From contig NZ_JADVKT010000006.1 in NCBI RefSeq assembly GCF_016508255.1, positions 62,001-126,000 of the forward strand: DNA of 64,000 bases, written 5' to 3'. Position 1 is the stretch's first letter. Every line of letters starts with the position of its first letter. The translations under genes and the position numbers were made by a program. Below, piece by piece: positions 63,901 through 64,000 of this stretch. This DNA is from Acinetobacter calcoaceticus. GTDB lineage: Bacteria; Pseudomonadota; Gammaproteobacteria; Pseudomonadales; Moraxellaceae. The notes beneath the pieces were generated by a model that did not search any database, was not told where the DNA came from, and was given only the letters and a program-made list of their open reading frames with translations.

Positions 63901-64000
63901 GTGACTACTACGAATGGGAAATCTACATTTGGAAACTCCTCAACTGTCATGCGTTTCCAAGAAGCCAGTCCGAGTACTATTAAGCACAACATCATCATAA
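60945..64000 (-). CDS. RND efflux pump permease, HAE1-like (5' end missing)
   Basis: An inner-membrane proton-driven efflux pump of the AcrB superfamily, here 1017-1018 residues with the first few cut off by the window edge. The ATGs near 63990-63998 lie inside the first membrane helix, so they are not the true start. Porter-domain motifs: [35 protein letters not shown] and [14 protein letters not shown]. The two helix bundles include the proton-relay Asp pair in [20 protein letters not shown], and [21 protein letters not shown]. Heavy-metal (CusA) signatures are lacking, so a hydrophobic-drug or other organic substrate is more likely. It is closer to the single-permease type (MdtB-like or MexF-like cannot be told). 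Confidence 0.9.
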   Translation of the reverse strand, partial: MMMLCLIVLGLASWKRMTVEEFPNVDFPFVVVTTQYAGASPEAVESDITKKLEDQINTISGIKQITSRSSEGFSMIVAEFNLDTSSAIAAQDVRDKIAPITAQFRDEIDAPIVQRYDPSSSPIMSVVFESSSMSLAKLSSYVDKRVVPQLKTVSGVGNVNLLGDAKRQIRIKIHPEQLQSYGVGIDQVINTLKNENIEVPAGTLQQKNSELVVQIQSKVIHPFGFGDLIIANKNGSPIFLKQVASVEDTQAELQSSAFYNGRTAVSIDILKSSDANVIQVVDKTYQTLEKLKAQMPAGLNYKVVADSSKGIRASIKDVTRTIIEGAALAVLIVLLFLGSFRSTVITGLTLPITLLGTLTFIWAFGFSINMMTLLALSLSIGLLIDDAIVVRENIVRHTELGKDHVTAALEGTKEIGLAVLATTLTIVAVFLPVAFMGGLIGRFFYQFGVTVSTAVLISMFISFTLDPMLSAHWKDPIKKKESRLQHFFNYISNLLDGLTHIYEKLLKLALRFRFITVIIAVASLFAALGLSTLIGTEFVPTPDKGEIRIQFETPVDASLEYTQAKLHQVDQIIRQFPDVVSTYGVVNSGIESGKNHAGLGVTLKPKQQRSSDLTTLNNEFRDRLQTVAGIHVTSVAASQDSVSGGQKPIMISIKGTDLNELQKISNRFMTEMGKIKGVVDLESSLKEPKPTLGVHINRILASDLGLSVSQIANAIRPLIAGDNVTTWEDRDGETYDVNIRLNENKRMLPQDVQNLYLNSNKTSANGKPILVPLSAVATTEEKLGASQINRRDLEREVLIQANTSGRPSGDIGKDIDKMQKAFKLPAGYSFNTQGANADMAESAGYALTAITLSIVFIYIVLGSQFNSFIHPAAIMASLPLSLIGVFLALFLFKSTLNLFSIIGIIMLMGLVTKNAILLIDFIKKAMEHGESRYDAILQAGKTRLRPILMTTSAMVMGMVPLALGLGEGGEQSAPMAHAVIGGVITSTLLTLVVVPVIFTYLDDLKNFMLRQTRRFMS

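Noticed and set aside
1..64000. Prophage, IS element, tRNA or rRNA genes
   Set aside because: No transposase, integrase, phage structural gene, terminal repeats or cloverleaf sequence was recognised; gene content is core chromosome throughout.

Overview
The window reads as a chromosomal segment of an Acinetobacter, most likely of the A. calcoaceticus-baumannii complex. The base composition is AT-rich. The OmpA at 38254-39306 carries the N-terminus and C-terminal peptidoglycan domain I know from A. baumannii OmpA. The glucose dehydrogenase is 801 residues, the length of the classic Acinetobacter membrane enzyme. The species cannot be fixed from sequence alone. I see no tRNA, rRNA, insertion sequence, prophage or CRISPR array; this is dense housekeeping and metabolic chromosome.

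Layout. 0-8 kb: the start of a BtuB-like vitamin B12 receptor under a cobalamin riboswitch, divergent from trpF-trpB. A block of unrelated genes (DUF1543, a small acidic protein, DUF2804, a PF10118 metal-dependent hydrolase, an AraC regulator) separates trpB from trpA. 7-11 kb: trpA-accD-folC-SPOR protein, each overlapping the next by 4 bases. 11-17 kb: a metallo-hydrolase and phosphatase-lipoprotein pair, a 1-Cys peroxiredoxin and secA with a structured leader. 17-23 kb: two secreted orphans, an MHS transporter, TrhA-like protein, methyltransferase, GNAT, patatin and a His/Met-rich membrane peptide. 23-29 kb: a fatty-acid oxidation cluster (fused hydratase/dehydrogenase, thiolase, AraC regulator) and a divergent alpha-methylacyl-CoA racemase-like gene. 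29-36 kb: OprB porin plus PQQ glucose dehydrogenase (periplasmic glucose oxidation), then cysI-DUF934 (sulfite reduction). 36-45 kb: acetyl-CoA acetyltransferase, an orphan pseudopilin, ompA, the rtcB RNA-ligase operon, lysP, rsmC and xanP. 45-64 kb: typA, mscL, small enzymes, divergent DNA glycosylases mutM and mpg, a TonB receptor with an Old Yellow Enzyme and an AEC transporter, a Sel1 protein, dsbC, ygfZ, small conserved proteins, proS, and an RND efflux pump cut by the window edge.

The most unusual element is the 5' leader of rtcB (about 40830-41027, minus strand). A sigma70-like promoter is followed by a 9-codon mini-ORF with an excellent ribosome binding site, wrapped inside a 13-nt inverted repeat. 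Then come a 10-bp hairpin and an intrinsic terminator that can be replaced by a perfect 8-bp alternative stem. This is attenuator architecture in front of an RNA-repair ligase. Directly downstream of rtcB is an easily missed 52-residue basic protein gene (39430-39588). Other points of note are a G9 tract inside gcd, a seven-copy 39-bp coding repeat in the SPOR gene, stem-loops laid over stop codons, and palindromes upstream of trpA and oprB.
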